From positions 65,584,501 through 65,648,500 of the forward strand of contig CM060899.1 in assembly GCA_030762935.1 (NCBI GenBank): 64,000 bases of DNA. The letters are read 5' to 3'. Of this stretch, positions 11,263 through 26,200 are shown in pieces. How positions within the stretch are numbered: position 1 is the first letter of the stretch; the number at the start of each line of letters is the position of its first letter. Source of the stretch: Hymenopus coronatus (lineage: Eukaryota; Arthropoda; Insecta; Mantodea; Hymenopodidae). The notes under the pieces were generated by a model. That model had not been told where the DNA came from. It made no database searches and saw nothing but the letters and a program-made list of their open reading frames with translations. The position numbers and the translations under genes are program-made.

Positions 11263-14200
11263 TTATAATGTAAGGGTATTTTGATCAAAATTGTTAGAGC
11301 CAGTTCTGAGAAAATGAAAATGTTTGAAATTTTTTCCATGTAAAGGAAGATACTAAACTTAAATACATGTTTGGGATCCTTTTCACTTTTCATTTTTGAC
11401 TTATCATGTTCACAGACACACAGACATACACACACAAACCTTTTTCTAAAAATCTGCTGTATTCCATTCACATGACATCCTCTATATCTCTGTAACAAAG
11501 TATTGCTAAAAATCTTATTCTTCTACATATTTCATGCTAATCGAGATAAAAATTAGCAGAAATGTTTCTTTGTAAATAGAAGGACAATAATGGAGTACAC
11601 TAAGCTAAAGCAATAGTCAAATCTTGTAAAAGCTGGTTTTGAATAAAATTTGTTTCTTTGCATTGATTTGACAAATTCCCATATGTGAAAAGTTTAAATA
11701 TTTTACAGTTGAAACCTATAACAAGGAATATCTGAAAAATGGTGAACTCCATGAAAAAATGTACATGACATAAATTGTATGTTTTAACAATATTTTTTGT
11801 ATAGTAAGTTTTTTTCTATCTGTTACAGTTTACTAATTATGGAAATTCAACAAAATTCATCCAGAATAAGGAGGCTATTCCTAGAAAATTCAAGATATAC
11901 ATTTTATTTGTATCTTTAATATGCGGTATTTTAATCAAAATCATTAGAGCCATTTTTGAGAAAATCAAAATATTTGACATTTTTTCCATGTAAAGGGTGG
12001 GTTGGGGTGGGGGGAATTTTCCCCAAAATCTTCATGTTGCATACTTGGAAGATACTAAACTTAAATAGCAAGATTGGTATTTTACCAAATTTTTGTTTTT
12101 GAGTTGATGCATGTGTGCCCACGCACCCATGCACACACACCCTTTTCTAAAATGATTTTTAGTTTCTCTATATAGTACATGGTATGTAGGTAGAGAAGGT
12201 ATTGCACTCCACATAAAATTTTGATTCCAAGAGTTCAATGGAAATACATGTTTTAGGGTCCCCTGTAACCAAAAAAAGCATTTCCACAAAAAGGTATGTG
12301 TGTGCGTGCGTGCCTGCGAGTCTGTGTGTTCAATGTGATTCATGTGCCTGTGAACAAAATAACTCAAAATTGAAATGTTGACAAATGTCAAACTTAGCAT
12401 TTAAGTTTAGGATCTTCCAAAGATGTGTCACAAAGATTTTGAGGAAAATCCACCCCCCTCCAATCCAAACTTTGCTTTACGTGAAGAAATATTCGAACAT
12501 TTTGATTTTCTCGAAAATGGCTATCATGATTTTCATTAAAATACTGTATATTAAAGATATTTTCATGTCAAATAAATGCATTTCTTGAATTTTCTGGGAA
12601 TAGTCTCTGAAGATCTTTTTATTCAGGATGGATTTTGCCAAATTTTATATAACTAGTAAACCATAAGAGATAGACAAAAGCAATTTTTGAGATATTCCTT
12701 GTTATATACTTAAAACTTTTCACATACAGGAATTTGTCAACTCCTGGCAATGCAAAGAAACAGATTTTATCCACAAGGCAACCAGCTTTTAAAAGATTTG
12801 ACTATCATTTTAGCCTAGTGCATTCCTTTATTTCACTTCTACTTACAAGAAGCCATTTCTGCTAATGTTTATCTGGATTAGCATGAAGTAGATAGAAGAA
12901 TAAGCTTTTTAATAATAATTTGTTACAGAGATGTAGAGAAAGTCATATGAATGGAACACATAAGATGTTTTTTAGTTATTTAACAAGAGTATTAGTACAA
13001 TTATGTTTATGTGTGCATAGAGAGGCTCATAATTTAAAATGCCAAAGTTATATTACTGCAATATTAGGTTCTACATATCCAGGCATAAAATTAACAAACA
13101 TAAAAAATGACAAGCAGTGCAAGATTTGAACCACGGAACTTTTTGTGGAAGTGAGATCTTTTTAACCTCTCGACCACCATAACGTTGTTCCGTGATCTGT
13201 TTTCAATACACATCAGTCACGGACTACTGTACAATTATTTTGTGTGTGTTGTGAACACAGATTTTACCAAGATATCCAAAGCTCTTCGACCGACACATGG
13301 AATGTGGGGATGACTAATTTTTTGTGGCAACAAGTGTAGAGAAAGTAAAAATACTATTTAAGTTTTTGACTCAGCCTCATATAGTAGGTAATCAAATATA
13401 CAGGGTGATTCAAAAATACTTTTACAACGTTAGGGGATGAGTCTCGACATCAAAACAAGAAAATAGGTTTATGTAAACATGTGCTCTAAAATGTTTCGTT
13501 TTCGGGTTATCAATTTATTAATGAAAGTCACCTTCAATGGTTTTCCAGATCCAACCTAATAACTTCATTTATTTATGTACTCATTCATAGAAGGCTTTGA
13601 CACATTTTACCCTGTAGAGTTGGCCATGGCTGTTTGTTTACATTTGTCGTTTATCAGATGTGTAATACATACCACCAGCACACCTTACAAGTGCTGTCTA
13701 CAGGGACTTCATTTAGAACACTCCCAGAATTATTAGAAAATGTGCCTCTGCAAATAAGAAGAAACAGCTAAAACATTAATGGGAATGCACAGTGAAGTAA
13801 CTAATCAAATAGGAGTAAAAACATACATTACACTAAAAAATTCACTCTTGAAATAAAGTAACTTACTTTGGTTTCGGTGGCTGCCATTTGTTATTTAAAA
13901 TATAAACAGATAGATATTTCAGCTGTAACACATCATTTTTGGACTCAAAACCATAATTTTCATAGTAAGCCCAAGTTATTAAAATTAATGCAGAATCCAA
14001 TTGGTTTAACAGTTTGGGAAAATCTATTAATTTTAAAAAACAAAAACATGGTCACAAATTTTGATATACCACAAACAAATGGACTCATCTCAAAATTCAT
14101 CTATCTGGAAGAGAGACCTACTTAGGCTGCTACCACGAGTTCATCAGTGAATCTCTGTTGAAAACGATGGCAATAGCCACCAAAACATGTCCAAAATAAG

Positions 14201-17200
14201 TTACTTTATTTCAAGAGTGACGTTTGAGTGTAATCTATGTTTTTACTCCTATTTAAGAAGAAACAGGTTTATGCATGAGGCTCTAGCACACTTTAGTCTC
14301 ATTGTTCGAGATGCACTGGCTGGTATCTAGCATGACAAATGGATAGGTAGAGGACGACCAGTTTCATGGGCTGCTCAATCCACTAACCTCAATCCTTTGG
14401 ATTTCTATCTTTTGGGGACCGCTTAAACCATTGCTTTATGCAACACACATCGTAGATGAAGAAACTTAAAATCTATGTGTGTAAGCCTGCGAAATAATAT
14501 GGCAACAACAGAGAGCATCTGACATTCAATGCTTTGATGAGTGCATGCATGTCTAGATGCAAGAGGAGGGAGGACATTTGGATCATTTTCTATAAGTGGT
14601 GTTTGTGTGGATACCACCTAACAAGTTGACAATATCAAAAATAGAATAAAGTGTCACTTTATGCCGTTTTGGTTAATAGCATTTTGAACCTCAATAAATC
14701 AAGAACGATGAGTTTTGGGACATGTGTTTATATGCTCTTTCTTAATTTGATGTAAGGAACCTGTCCCCAAACTTTGTATAAATATTTTTGAATCAGCTGT
14801 ATATTGTTTTAATAAATTATTTCTCTCAACTCATTTTGGTGATGATAGTAATCAATTACTGTAAACTTTATCACTATCTCATGTTTTAATGTACATTTTT
14901 GTGCATTGCAGATATTAGATGAGCTCTTAAAAAAATTGTCAATCCAGAATGCTGTTTGGTGTACTGATAAGAGTGGTTATTATTACCAGGTAAGTAAAAG
15001 TATTGCATTATCTTTGAGCTGAAATATTAAATGTTCTTCCATTATCACTATTTTTACTACATAGTAGCTAGAGAAGGTATTGTATTCCACCTAAAATTTT
15101 ATGGAGATATTTCACCAGAAATATGTTTTGAGGTCTACTGAGTCAGAAAAAAAAATTAGAAAACAGTCCATGTGTGTGTTAAGTGTTTTTGTGTATCTGT
15201 GGACAGCTTAGCCCAAAAATAAAAATATGCTTAGTATCTTCTAAGGATGCAACACAAAGATTTTCTAGGATATCTCCCCCACCACAAACTACCCTTTACA
15301 TGCAAAATTTTTTGAAAATTTTGTTTTCCTCAAAAATGGCTCTAATGATTTTGATTAAAATACTATACATATATTAAATAAAATTTATGTTTTGAATTTT
15401 CTAGGAAATGTCTCTGAAAACCTTTTTATTCTGGATGTTAAAACACAAAAAATAAAGCTCTCAATAAAACACATAATTTATATCATATATGTTTTCCTGT
15501 AGAGTTCATCATTTTTTTAGGTATTCCTTGTTATTGGCTTCAGTTTTAAACTATGTAACTTTTCTCAAACAGGACCATGTAAAGCAAACTGAAACTCAAT
15601 TGTTTCACATAGCGATCAGCTTTTAAAAAATTTGACAATGTTTTAGGGTAGTGTATTACCTTATTTCTCTTCTACTAACAAGGAAGCTAGTAATAATACC
15701 AATGTTTATCTTGATTAGCATGCTGCAGATAAAAGAATAATTTTCTGTTTCTTGGAACAGCTATAGAAAGTTATGGAATACATCAGATTTTTACTTTCTC
15801 TACCATACACATTGTAGGCACAGAAGGTATTGCATTCCACCCAAAACGTTGATATCCAGATTTCTTCTTTTATTATATACCCTCCTTGAATGGAAGACTT
15901 ACACCCACCAGTGCTTAAACACAATAGGGTCAGATGCCTGTTGAGCCGGCCAACTTTGTATCAGAGTGTAACCAGGATGGGTGATCAGTTCAATACCTGG
16001 TATGAGAGTGAGGAAGAAGATTAAATGAAATGGATGAAAGGAAAGGTGATTAAGGAATAGGTGGTGGAATGAATGGCAAGGGTAAATGTTTTGAGGCTCT
16101 CTGAATCTGAAAAAGACATTTTTATAGAAAGGTCTATGTGCATTTATATCTGAGCACCATAACTCAAAAACCAAAAGTCGTTAGGGGCCTCTGCAGCTCC
16201 TTCATCACACTTGTGTCTACTTGGCTTTGAAATGAAATGCAGTTTTATTTTTGGATGATGTTTAACTGTTGTGGTTCTCAGCGTCCCATTCTATACTGGG
16301 CATGAAAGACCGCTTAATTTTTTTCAGGTGCCCCTTTATCAGGTTTGAGGTTCTTTTACATGCTGTAAATTCATAAATCGGGACCAACAGCTTTATTTCC
16401 CTTCTGAGGGAAGCCATGCTAAGGATTTTTACGTCTAAAAATATCTGTCAAACTCTGCCGGGTTTGAACCTGCGACCTTGGGTATATGAAGCAAGCATGG
16501 CTACCATTACCCACGGAGAGTGACTTCTTCTTGGGATTGTAAGCCCAAGAGATGTGCATTAGGTCCATTTGCTGTTCATTTATTGATTCATTTAAAGTAT
16601 GTGTTATGTTGTGATAGTAGTGGTAGTGCTGATAGTTGTAGTCTTTATTTCTATTAGAAAATCACTCATTGTTTAAATTGTACTAAAAAGGATGATGCTT
16701 TTGTATTTTACATTTTATTCTTATTAATTAATTTATTTACTTATGTTAATCTAACACATACTTGAGTATGATGGGCATTCAGCCAAGGCACTTAACTCAC
16801 CATACTCCCCATGTAATTACATCTACAGACATTTTAGATCCCTAAACTACCAAAAACATTAATAGCTAACAGAAAATTACATTAACTATAATTCCTTTTG
16901 CCCAGACCGTTCCAGTTTTTCTTAACTTTACTTAAAAACCATCCAAGCTTCTGCCATCCTTTGCAAAAATCTCCCTTATCGCTGTTCTCCTAGTCATCTT
17001 GTCCCACTTCTGCTCCAGGAATTCTTACCTCCATAAATCCGTTCCTTGGAATTCAAATACCATTTGATCTAGATCTTCCTTCCCTCCAAAATGGGACATT
17101 GACTTCTGAGATGCCTTTTGTTAGTCCTCTTTATCTCCAGATGTCAGTTCTTAAACATGCTATTCCCTCCCATCATTCACTATTTACCTTATCAACATAC

Positions 17201-20200
17201 AAGGGCAGATTGAAAAGTAATGCACAATAATTTTTTTTTAAAAAAAAGTTTAATAGTTAAAAAAGCAAAAAACTCACAAATTAACTTATACCTTTTACCT
17301 ACCTTTTGACATATTCACCAACTTTCTCAACACATTTGGCCCATCATGATACCAGTTTCAATATGCCCTGTTCGTAGAAGTCCATTTCAATGGAGTATAG
17401 CCATCTGTGGACTGCAGATTTCACTTCCGCATCTGTCGCAAAGTTTTGGCCAGCCAGGAATTTCTTCATGGGGCCAAACAGATAAAGTCCGATGTTGCAA
17501 GTTTTGGACTGTATGGTGGATGCTGGAGCACCTCCTAACCAAATTTGGTGATTTTCTGATGAACAGCAGCCTTAACGTGTGGGCGAGCATTGTCATGAAG
17601 AAGTTTGACATCGTCAGCATTAATGTGGTAGCACTTGTCACGAAGGGCACAACGCAACTTCACCAAACTTTTAATGTACGCTGCAGCATCACAGTGGTCC
17701 CTTGCTCAGCAAAGTCTACCAATAAAACATCATGTATATCCCAGAACACTACCACAAACACTTTCCTAGCAGATTGAGTCACTTTGAATATTTTCTTTAC
17801 TGGGGAACCAGCATGTTTCCACTCCATACTTGCCTGCTTTGTTTCAGGCATGTAGTTGTATGCCCACGATTCTTCACCAGTGAGGATTCCTTTCACAAAG
17901 GCATGCCTTTCTGCAGTGTACTGCGTTAAGTGATCCCAGCTTGCCATTATTTGCTGGCCCTTGTGGTTGTATGTCAGGTTCTTAGGCACCCAACGAGCAC
18001 TATTTTTTTTTTTTTTTTTTTGATATGTTTAATGCCTGCTTTTATTACCAAGGCACTGCAGGCAATGACACTAGTGCTACATGGAATGAAGATGGAGCAC
18101 CAATGGAATGTGATAGTGGGGAAAACCGGAGAATCTAGAGAAAACCCACCCCTGCGCTGCTTTGTCCACCACAAATCTCACATGCGGTCAGTTGGGATTG
18201 AACCTGGGTCATCTAGGTGAGAGACAAATGGTCTAAACACTCGGCCATGGCGCGACCTGTGAGCTTTAACTTTATGAAATTTCAATGAGTCATGAACAAT
18301 ATCGCACACTGTGCCATAGGAAATGTTGAACTGTTGCAAAAGGTTTGCAGTTGCACACGTTAGTCACTCAAAATTGCCATTTCAATGCCTCTGACATTTT
18401 GTGCAGTTGCAGCTGTTACTGGCCTCCCGGAGCATGGCGAACCACTAAGGTTCGCACGGCCCTCTTGGAAGAATGCATACCACCTGGAGACATTGCTATG
18501 GTCCATTCAATTGTCATACACACCTTTGTTTATGCCTTTGGCTCACAAATAACAAACCTCAGCTCTCTGCTCTTCACATATGGAGGACAGTAGCCATCTT
18601 TGTTACGCAGTTCATGCTTCTCTAGCTAGAGCTGCACATGAAACAAAAAATATCATTTGTAGTGAGAACTTCAAACTATATCTGTTTGAAATTGCACCAT
18701 TCCAGCTGCAATATCAAGGCAGAAAAAAATTATTGTGCATTACTTTCCGATCCACCCTCGTATGTCTCCTTCCCATGTTTCCTTAGAGGTGTATAATATA
18801 CCAGAGACCTTTTTTTCACTATCCTACGAAAAAATTTTTGGATTCCTAGGTCTTCAAATGTCTTCCTTATCATTTTCCAAAATTTACTATGACCATTTTC
18901 TCCTCTCCTCCAGTATTCCCTCTCCCCCATTCATTTACGTATTCATTTAATGTTTCTAGTCCATCCAAGACTCTTTTCCTGATATTCCACAAATTATTCC
19001 TATCTAAATTCAGGACCCTGAACCCAATATTTCAGTGTTCTTTCCGTAATCATAATCATACCCTTCCTCGGTACTCTTCCCATCTTCAACTGCATTACTT
19101 CTTTTGCCATTGCACTTGGTAAGCCCAATACTTTGCTAAAAAGTATCATATGGACCACATCAACGGGTTTTATATTTCATATAGCCTTAAATTGGGCTTA
19201 TCTATGTAATTATAACAGCATGAGTTAGGATAGTGACACTCATCTCGCTTAAAATGAAATTTTCAAAACATATGTTTCAAGGGCGTTCACCCTCTTCTTC
19301 AGTTAAAGTCCAACTGATGCTCTGTGGTCCATTATGGTGGAGACATCTGGCGTTCTCAGCAGAAATTCATATTCAAAATTAATGATCTGACTGTTTCTGT
19401 TTGATGTGACTGAAATGTTCTTTTAACCTTGTTTCCAGTCTTCTTTTTGTTTCACCAATGTAGCATAATTTCCAGACCTTACAGTCACTTTTGTAGATGC
19501 CTAATCTCTGGTATGGGGCCTTTAATATCTGTTTTAGTGCATTTTTTTAAGTTGAATTGGTAACTTGAAGCTAAATATATGTTGTATATCTTGAAAATAT
19601 TTTTGAATTTTTACTTTCTCTATATGTACTATGTACATAGTATATAGAGAAGGTATTGCACTCCACCAAAAAATTTGATACCGAGATTTCATCAGAAATA
19701 TATGTTTTAGGGTCCCCTGTATCCAAAAAAAGTATTTTCAGAAAAGGGTCCATGTGTGTTGTGTGTGTGTGTGTGCGTGTGTGTCCGTGTGTCCATGTGT
19801 CTGTGAACATGAGAACTCAAAATCGAAAAGTCGGTAAAATACCAAACTTGGTATTTAAGTCGAAAATTTTGATTTTCCAAAAAATGACTCTAAATGATTT
19901 TGATTAAAATATCATGTATTAAAGATATTTACTTAAAAGATAAAATGTATATTTTGAACTTTCTGGGAATAGCCTCTGAAGACTACTTTATTCTGGGTCA
20001 ATTTTACGGAATTTTGCATAACTGCTAAACTGTAAGAGATGGACAAAAACTTACCAAACAACAAATATAGAGTACTTTAAAACACACAATTTATGTTATA
20101 TACATTTTTTTCGTAGAGATGATTGTTTTTGAGATATTCCTTGTTTTTGGTTTCAGCTATAAAAATCTTATACTTTTCTCATACAGGACTTTGTGAACTC

Positions 20201-23200
20201 GTGTCCATACAAACAAAGGAACTTCAGTCACTTGGACCATTGTTCTTTATTTTATATTTAAATGATATGTATTCGACACCTAATTGTAAAATTATAAGTT
20301 ATGCAGATGACACCACTATTGTATGTAAAGCAAACAATGATCTTGACTCGAAATCATTAGCCACCAATGAATCGCTAAGAATAAACACATTTTTTAAATC
20401 TCTCAACCTCACTAATAACCCTGACAAGACAAATATAATTAAATTTGAGTTAAGCAAGAAGAAAAGAGATATATTATTTCATATTAACTTTGGAAATGTT
20501 GCAATACAGGAATCTGATTCTCACAAATTTTTAGGAATGCAAGTAGATAAACTCGTGTCCTGGACTAATCATATCGATGACCTATGTAAAAAAATAAGTA
20601 AAGGTTTGTATTTAATGAGGGAATTTGCAAAAACTTGTAATGTTGAGGTTCTAAAACTTATATACTATGGGTTAATTTATTCACATATCCAATATGGTAT
20701 TGAATTATATTGAATTATGGGAGGGTGTAATAAAATGCATATGCAAAGGGTTCTAGTGCTACAAAAGAAATGTATCAGAACTATGTTTAAAATGGGGTGT
20801 CGAGAATCATGCAGGGAAGTTTTTAAAAGAGAAAAGATGTTTACTGTAGTATCTCTATACATATACAAAGTAACTTACTTAATTAACCAGAAAAAACCAA
20901 AACTAAATAGTGAAATACATAACCATGATACTAGATGCAAACTTGACTTACATTATACCAGCTACAATGTAAAATCTGTAAATAAAGATCCCTATATAAT
21001 AGGATTACACATGTATAATCGACTCCCTGCATATGTAAAAAACGAAAATGCTGTTAAATTTAAACAATGTCTCAAGACATATTTACTGAACAATCCTGTG
21101 TATGATATCAATGAATTTTTAAAATAATTTATGTAGACTATATTAATACTTTGTTAAACCAAACATCCTGTATATATTAATGTATTTTTATAATTTATGT
21201 AGACTAAGTTTATTTAATGCTAATTTTGTTTAATGTAAACTGACAATGCCCGATACTCGAAAAGAGTCTATAGGCTGCTAATAAATTACAATTACAATTA
21301 CGTAGCAACCAGCCTTTGACTATCACTTTAACTTATGGTACTTCCTTATTTCGTTTCTACTTACAAGGAAGCAAGTAATAAGTCTATTTCTGCTATTTTT
21401 TCTCGAATAGCATGCAGTAAATAAAAGCATAAGCTTTTTAAAAATAATTTGTTGCAGAGATATAGAGAAAGTCATGGGAATGTAACACATCAGATTTTTT
21501 TATCTGTTGTTGGGTGATAAGTGAATTTAACATGTAACTTTTGGTTTTTGTGTGGACAGAGTGGTGATTTGTTGTAATGTTAAATTCTTCATATGTTTTT
21601 CAATTTTTTGTCAAATGTCTTTATTGACTCTAAATTTGGTTACAAATAAAATGCTTAATTCATTGACTCTTCGATGCATAGAGATTTGATGGCTTTCTCC
21701 TCACGTCACTGCTTGCATGCCACTGCACTAACACTCTATCAGTCTGACTCGTGACACATAGCTCACTACACACACTTCGTAATTCTTCCTGCCTTGATGT
21801 CACAGAACTTTCTGGAAAATTGTAGAAGCTTCTTGATGAGTCTAGCATGTGCCTGCTGAATCTCACATTTCAAAGCTTCTGGTTACTTCCATACTACCAA
21901 GTCCTGCAGTCCTGCCAATTTAAATACCAAGGCAAATGTGAGAACGACTTCAGGTGGCACTGTCACAGTATATTCATAACCTTTAGTGCATATAAATCTG
22001 CCCTCTATTTATTACAATGTTTTGATTTGTATAATCTATCTAAATTAATTAAAAAACCTAAGATTATGGATTCACCAAACATATCCCCTTATTGGCAGCT
22101 TTGTATAAAAACATTATTGATTTCTACATAATTATTTATTGCAAAGAGCTCATTTACTCATTTTATTCATCCTTTAAAACAACCTTTAAAGAACATGTCA
22201 AGTGTGTGTGTGTGTATATATATATAGGGTGTTAATCAACTAAACTGAGATATTTTCACAGAATATGTAGATTACTTAAATAACTAATTTGAGATAGGAG
22301 ACTTATGGCCTGCTTATTGAAATTTCGAAGTAACGCCTATAAGTTTCTGAAGTGCCAGTATGCCACTGCCTAATTTATCAACCATTTCATAGCATAACAT
22401 GAAAACCAAAGGGATATTATAGCATACCTCTCTAGCATAGTGGTTATGATACTGGTTTTCAAGTGAAAGATAGTTTCCGAGTTCGGGTCTTGTTCATGTA
22501 TCGTGGCACTTCGTCTTGAATGAAAAAAAAATAATAATAAAAAACATTTACTCTATGACAGGAATCGAACTCACGACCTTTGGGATAGCAGCTTACTGCA
22601 TTATGCATTAAGCCACCAGAGCAGTTGAAAAATGCCTCCACAGTAGGTTACATAACGCAAGAATGTGGTTAATGAAAATGCTCAGTGTCACACTGTCAAG
22701 TGATTAGTTAGAGATTTTACAGATTTTTGCAACATTAAATCTTGAGAACGCTAGGGACGAGCTGCTAAAAATCAATATTTCTATACTCAGGTAGCAGTTT
22801 TAAAGACATTCTAAGCCATTTTTTCAACTTGCTTTGCTTTAACACCGACTTATCAGCACCTGATACCCACACGTTTAATGCTATGTAGTTGTGTTATGTC
22901 TATCCAGGGACCACGCATCGCCGATCTCAAATGACTTATATCAGTCATGTGCACAATCTCGCAAATTATTTCGGTGAAGTTCATTAACACCTTGTATATA
23001 TATATTTACCAAGTAGTACTTAATTTATATTCTTCTATAGAATATATTTTCTAATAAATATTACTTTCTTTACACATACAATGTACATAGTGTATAGAGA
23101 AGGTATTGTATTGCACCTAAAATTTTGATATCAAGATTTCACCAGAAATACACATTTTGGGACCCCCTGAATCCAAAATAGGCATTTTTAGAAACACATC

Positions 23201-26200
23201 TCTGTGTGTGTGTGTGTGTTTCTGGGCAGCATAACTCAAAAATGAAAGTCAGTTAAATAATACTTTTATATTTAAGTTGAGTATCCCCCAAGGATGCGAC
23301 ATGAAGATTTTCAAAAACAACCTCCCCTCCCAACTACTCTTTACGTAGAAAAAATTTCAAAAATTTTTATTTTCTCAGAATTGGCTCTAATGATTTTGAT
23401 TAAAATCTCTTATATTTAAGGTATTTTCATGACAAATAAAATGTATATCTTGAGTTTTCTGGGAATAGCTTCTGAAGGCCCCTTTATTCTGGATAATTTT
23501 TTTTAAACTTTGTATAACTGGTAAACCGTAAGATAAAAACTTAATACACCAAAAATGCAGATCTCGTTATAGCATACAATTTATGTCATATGCATTTTTT
23601 TCCTGGGTTGACCGTTTTCAAGATATTCCTTGCTATTGGTTTCAGTTTTAAAATGCTTAATACTTTTCTCATATGGGAACTTATCAACACCTGGCCACAC
23701 AAAGAAATGGATTGCTATCTTAGCAACCATATTTTAAAACATTTGACTGTTGGTTTAGCCTAGTGTATTCCTTTATTTCCCTTCTATTTATAAGGAACTA
23801 AGAAATAAAACCATTTCTGTTAATGTTTATCTCAATTAGCATGAAGTAGATAGAAGAATAAGCTTGTCAACAATAATTTGTTATGATATGCAGAGAAAGG
23901 CATATGAATGGAGCATATCAGATTACTTTAATGGTTTTTATTTCTTTAGGTAACTTATTAAATAATTGTTTCCCCACACTTCTTATATCTCAATTATTTA
24001 AAGTACACAACTATTGCTTTGTATTCTAAAATGGATCACTACAGGAATTCTCTAAATTTTAAGTTACTGGTTAGCTTAATGTTCTTCTTCTGCATATTTA
24101 TTTCTCTATTTTATGCTTATGCAGTCCAGTTTTGTTAGAAATCATAAGGCTGCAGAGAAAACAGCATCAACACATACCTATGCAATAGGCAGCACACAAT
24201 TTTGCCATGGCAGACCATTAATTTGCATCAATTAAAACATTTTGCTTTGAAAGTAACATGGCTCACAACCATTTGCTAATGAGCTGTTTTTGCACTTCAA
24301 CTGAAGGAAGTAAGAGTAATATGTCTGAACATATTGGGAATAAGGGAAGCTCTTAAAAGATAGCTTTCCTGTTTCAGATATATTAAAAGAAATTTAACAA
24401 TAGGAGGACCAGAAGTGTTATACTAAATATAAGAGCAGCACCAGCCATTTTGTCCAGAACTTCTTTTCATGATAATTTTCACTTTTTTAGGTTATGTTTA
24501 TCTTTAATCTTCATTTTAGAGTTAACATTTGTGTTTTAATGTTCTTTATATTAATATAACATAGATATTAATCTGAAATACAATCAAGAAATTATTTTCA
24601 TCAGAAATACTAGATATCATAAACTATACAATAGGATTGTTTTCATTAGAAATACAACTATAAAATATGATAATTCACTATTCATATGTTAATCCAGTTT
24701 TATCACACCTTTATCTTTAATCATCATTTTAGAGCTAAGAATTGCTTCTTTAATTTTTGTTGTTGTTGTTGTTTACTGTCCCTGTCATTTTTTAACATTT
24801 TTCAAAGTGATGTAATCAATATCTAATTCTCATTGTGAATTACACTCATCTTCTTCACATAATCTGAAAGGACTGTGCAACGATTCAAAATATGGTAATT
24901 AATAGTTTTTCCAGACAAACTGTGTAGAACAAGAGTTGGAAAGTTAAAGTCAATCTGACAGATTCAATGCCACAGGCGGGATTTGAACCACAGGTGTCCC
25001 ACTCTGTTGAGATGCTCTTAGCAACTGAGGTAGCATAACATGCTGACCTGTCATAAAATTTCTCAAGTGACAAAAAAGGCAGTTAGATGTATTGCTAATC
25101 TAGATTATAGCCATCTTTGCAGACAATTTTTAAAAAAAATTAAAATCATGACCGTGCCAGCATTGTACTTTTATCATTTACTGATGTTTATAAAAGAAAA
25201 CCTACAAAAATATGTACTTTGACAGACAATACATGGCTACATAACATGAAATAATTACACTTTAGACTTATCTTCTCAAGATTATCAAAAATTCATCACA
25301 GCCATAAATATCTAAGATTAAATATGTATAACAAACTTCCAAAAAAATATCTCACTACCTAATCATAAATTCAAGACACTTCTGGACAATTGGCTGAAAG
25401 GTAAAGATTTTTACTCAGTAGAAGAGTTCTGTGAATGTAATAGATGAATAATATCTAAACTATCGATGTAAAATGTAACCATTATACAAATTTATCATAA
25501 ACATGCTGTAAATAGTTGATTATGTAAGCAGTAGCAATATATTCAACAATGTTTTAAATCGTATAAATAATGGCATAAAGCTCCAATTTTGTAACACAAT
25601 AAATTATGTACTTGCTGAAATCGATTGCAAGGTTGTTAAACAGCACAGTTTAACGGTCAATAAACCTTATTCTTATTCCCAGTTAACCATGGTAAGATCT
25701 TAAATTATTTCGAGATGACACATCTCAATGGCAGCTTAAAAATGTAAGTGGCAAGTTATTTATGGGCACTCTTTAACTGCTGTGGTTCTCAGCATCCCAT
25801 TCTACTTTGGGTGTGAAAGACCACTTAATTTTGCTCAGAGGCCTCTCTATCAGGCTTGAGGTTCTTTAACATGCCATAAATCTACGATATGGGACCAACG
25901 GCTTTACTTCCCTTCCAAAGGAAGCCATGCTAGGATTTTTACACCCGAAAAAATCCATTGTCCTCCACAACTTGTCATAAGAACTTTAAATCCCAGGAAT
26001 TGATCAATTACTACATCAATTAGTGGTAAATTATTTGCTGTTTCCACATAAGCTGTGCGTAGTACTAGATTTGGAAAGATAGAGTCGAACTGAAAAATTC
26101 AATGCCTGGGATTGAATTTTTCAGTCTGACTTTTTCAAGCTTAGCACAGCTTTCAACGTTATTTTTAAACATTCCTACCTATTTGATCTACATCTTCCTT

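Noticed and set aside
17346..17777. Plus-strand open frame of 143 residues
   Set aside because: Shadow of the mariner transposase on the other strand.
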